From Anaerolineales bacterium (lineage in GTDB: Bacteria > Chloroflexota > Anaerolineae > Anaerolineales > Villigracilaceae), in NCBI GenBank assembly GCA_028689195.1, contig JAQTWR010000201.1:1-5769 (forward strand): a DNA stretch of 5,769 nucleotides. The letters run 5' to 3'. The notes under the pieces were generated by a model, which was not told where the DNA came from, ran no database searches, and saw only the letters and a list, made by a program, of their open reading frames with translations. Position numbers and translations under genes: made by a program. Positions 5,593 through 5,769 of the stretch are shown here, in pieces. Positions within the stretch are counted from its first letter, which is position 1. Each line of letters starts with the position of its first letter.

Positions 5593-5769
5593 ACGATCCT
5601 CTTGTTCTTGTAGTGGATGACGAAAAATCATTGCGCGATTTTGTGCGGCGCAACTTGGAAGCGCGGCATTACAAAGTGGTCACCGCCTCCAATGGATTGG
5701 AAGCGCTGGCGGTTTTCAATAATGAGAATGTAGACCTTGTCATTTTGGATTTAATGATGCCCCATTTAG
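5589..5769 (+). CDS. Response regulator, N-terminal receiver domain (cut by right edge)
   Basis: The first 60 codons of a response regulator are present. They show the start of a CheY-like receiver fold: VLVVDDEKSLRDF with the Mg-binding acidic residues D10 and D11, NGLEAL at 35-40, and VDLVILDLMMP with D54 as the expected phosphoacceptor. The ATG at 5589 overlaps the kinase stop (ATGA), so the two are translationally coupled and the kinase is almost certainly its phosphodonor. A weak AGG (5577-5579) lies nine bases upstream. The output domain is beyond the edge, so a DNA-binding family (OmpR-like or other) cannot be stated. Confidence 0.93.
   Translation, partial: MNDPLVLVVDDEKSLRDFVRRNLEARHYKVVTASNGLEALAVFNNENVDLVILDLMMPHL

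Overview
The window looks like a chromosomal core region of a bacterium of moderate G+C (roughly half). The best guess is phylum Chloroflexota, probably an Anaerolineae-type lineage. This rests on the style of the RpoB sequence, its compact lobe and an extra insertion, and on the large Cache-GAF-PAS histidine kinase. It is an inference, not a demonstrated assignment. There are no mobile elements, CRISPR arrays or other obvious accessory genes.

Layout. The left 40 percent (2317 down to 1, minus strand) is the first 772 codons of rpoB, the RNA polymerase beta subunit, cut by the window edge. It has a good ribosome binding site and its own near-consensus promoter, so it does not sit directly behind rplJ-rplL as in the classical rpl-rpoBC operon. 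Back to back with it, a second near-consensus promoter drives a plus-strand cluster of three tRNA genes (Phe-GAA, Gly-GCC, Cys-GCA). These are separated by short spacers that can fold into hairpins, and the cluster ends at a strong intrinsic terminator. None of the tRNAs encodes its CCA end.

The right half (2893 to 5592, plus strand) is one large membrane sensor histidine kinase: transmembrane segment, periplasmic/extracytoplasmic double Cache sensor, second transmembrane segment, HAMP-like linker, GAF, PAS, HisKA and HATPase_c. Its stop codon overlaps the start of a response regulator gene (ATGA), which is cut by the right edge after 60 codons. The two clearly form a two-component system with an unknown signal. 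The kinase has no Shine-Dalgarno sequence. A plausible promoter overlapping the tRNA terminator's U-tract would place the transcript start at or within a few bases of the ATG, so its mRNA may be leaderless.

Most notable points: a Thr in place of the usual Arg in the RpoB rifamycin pocket (E. coli R529 equivalent); an insertion of about 50 residues in RpoB that resembles a module better known from RpoC; a C at the nearly invariant U55 of the tRNA-Phe T loop; and the promoter architecture around rpoB and the kinase. I found no wholly new system here.
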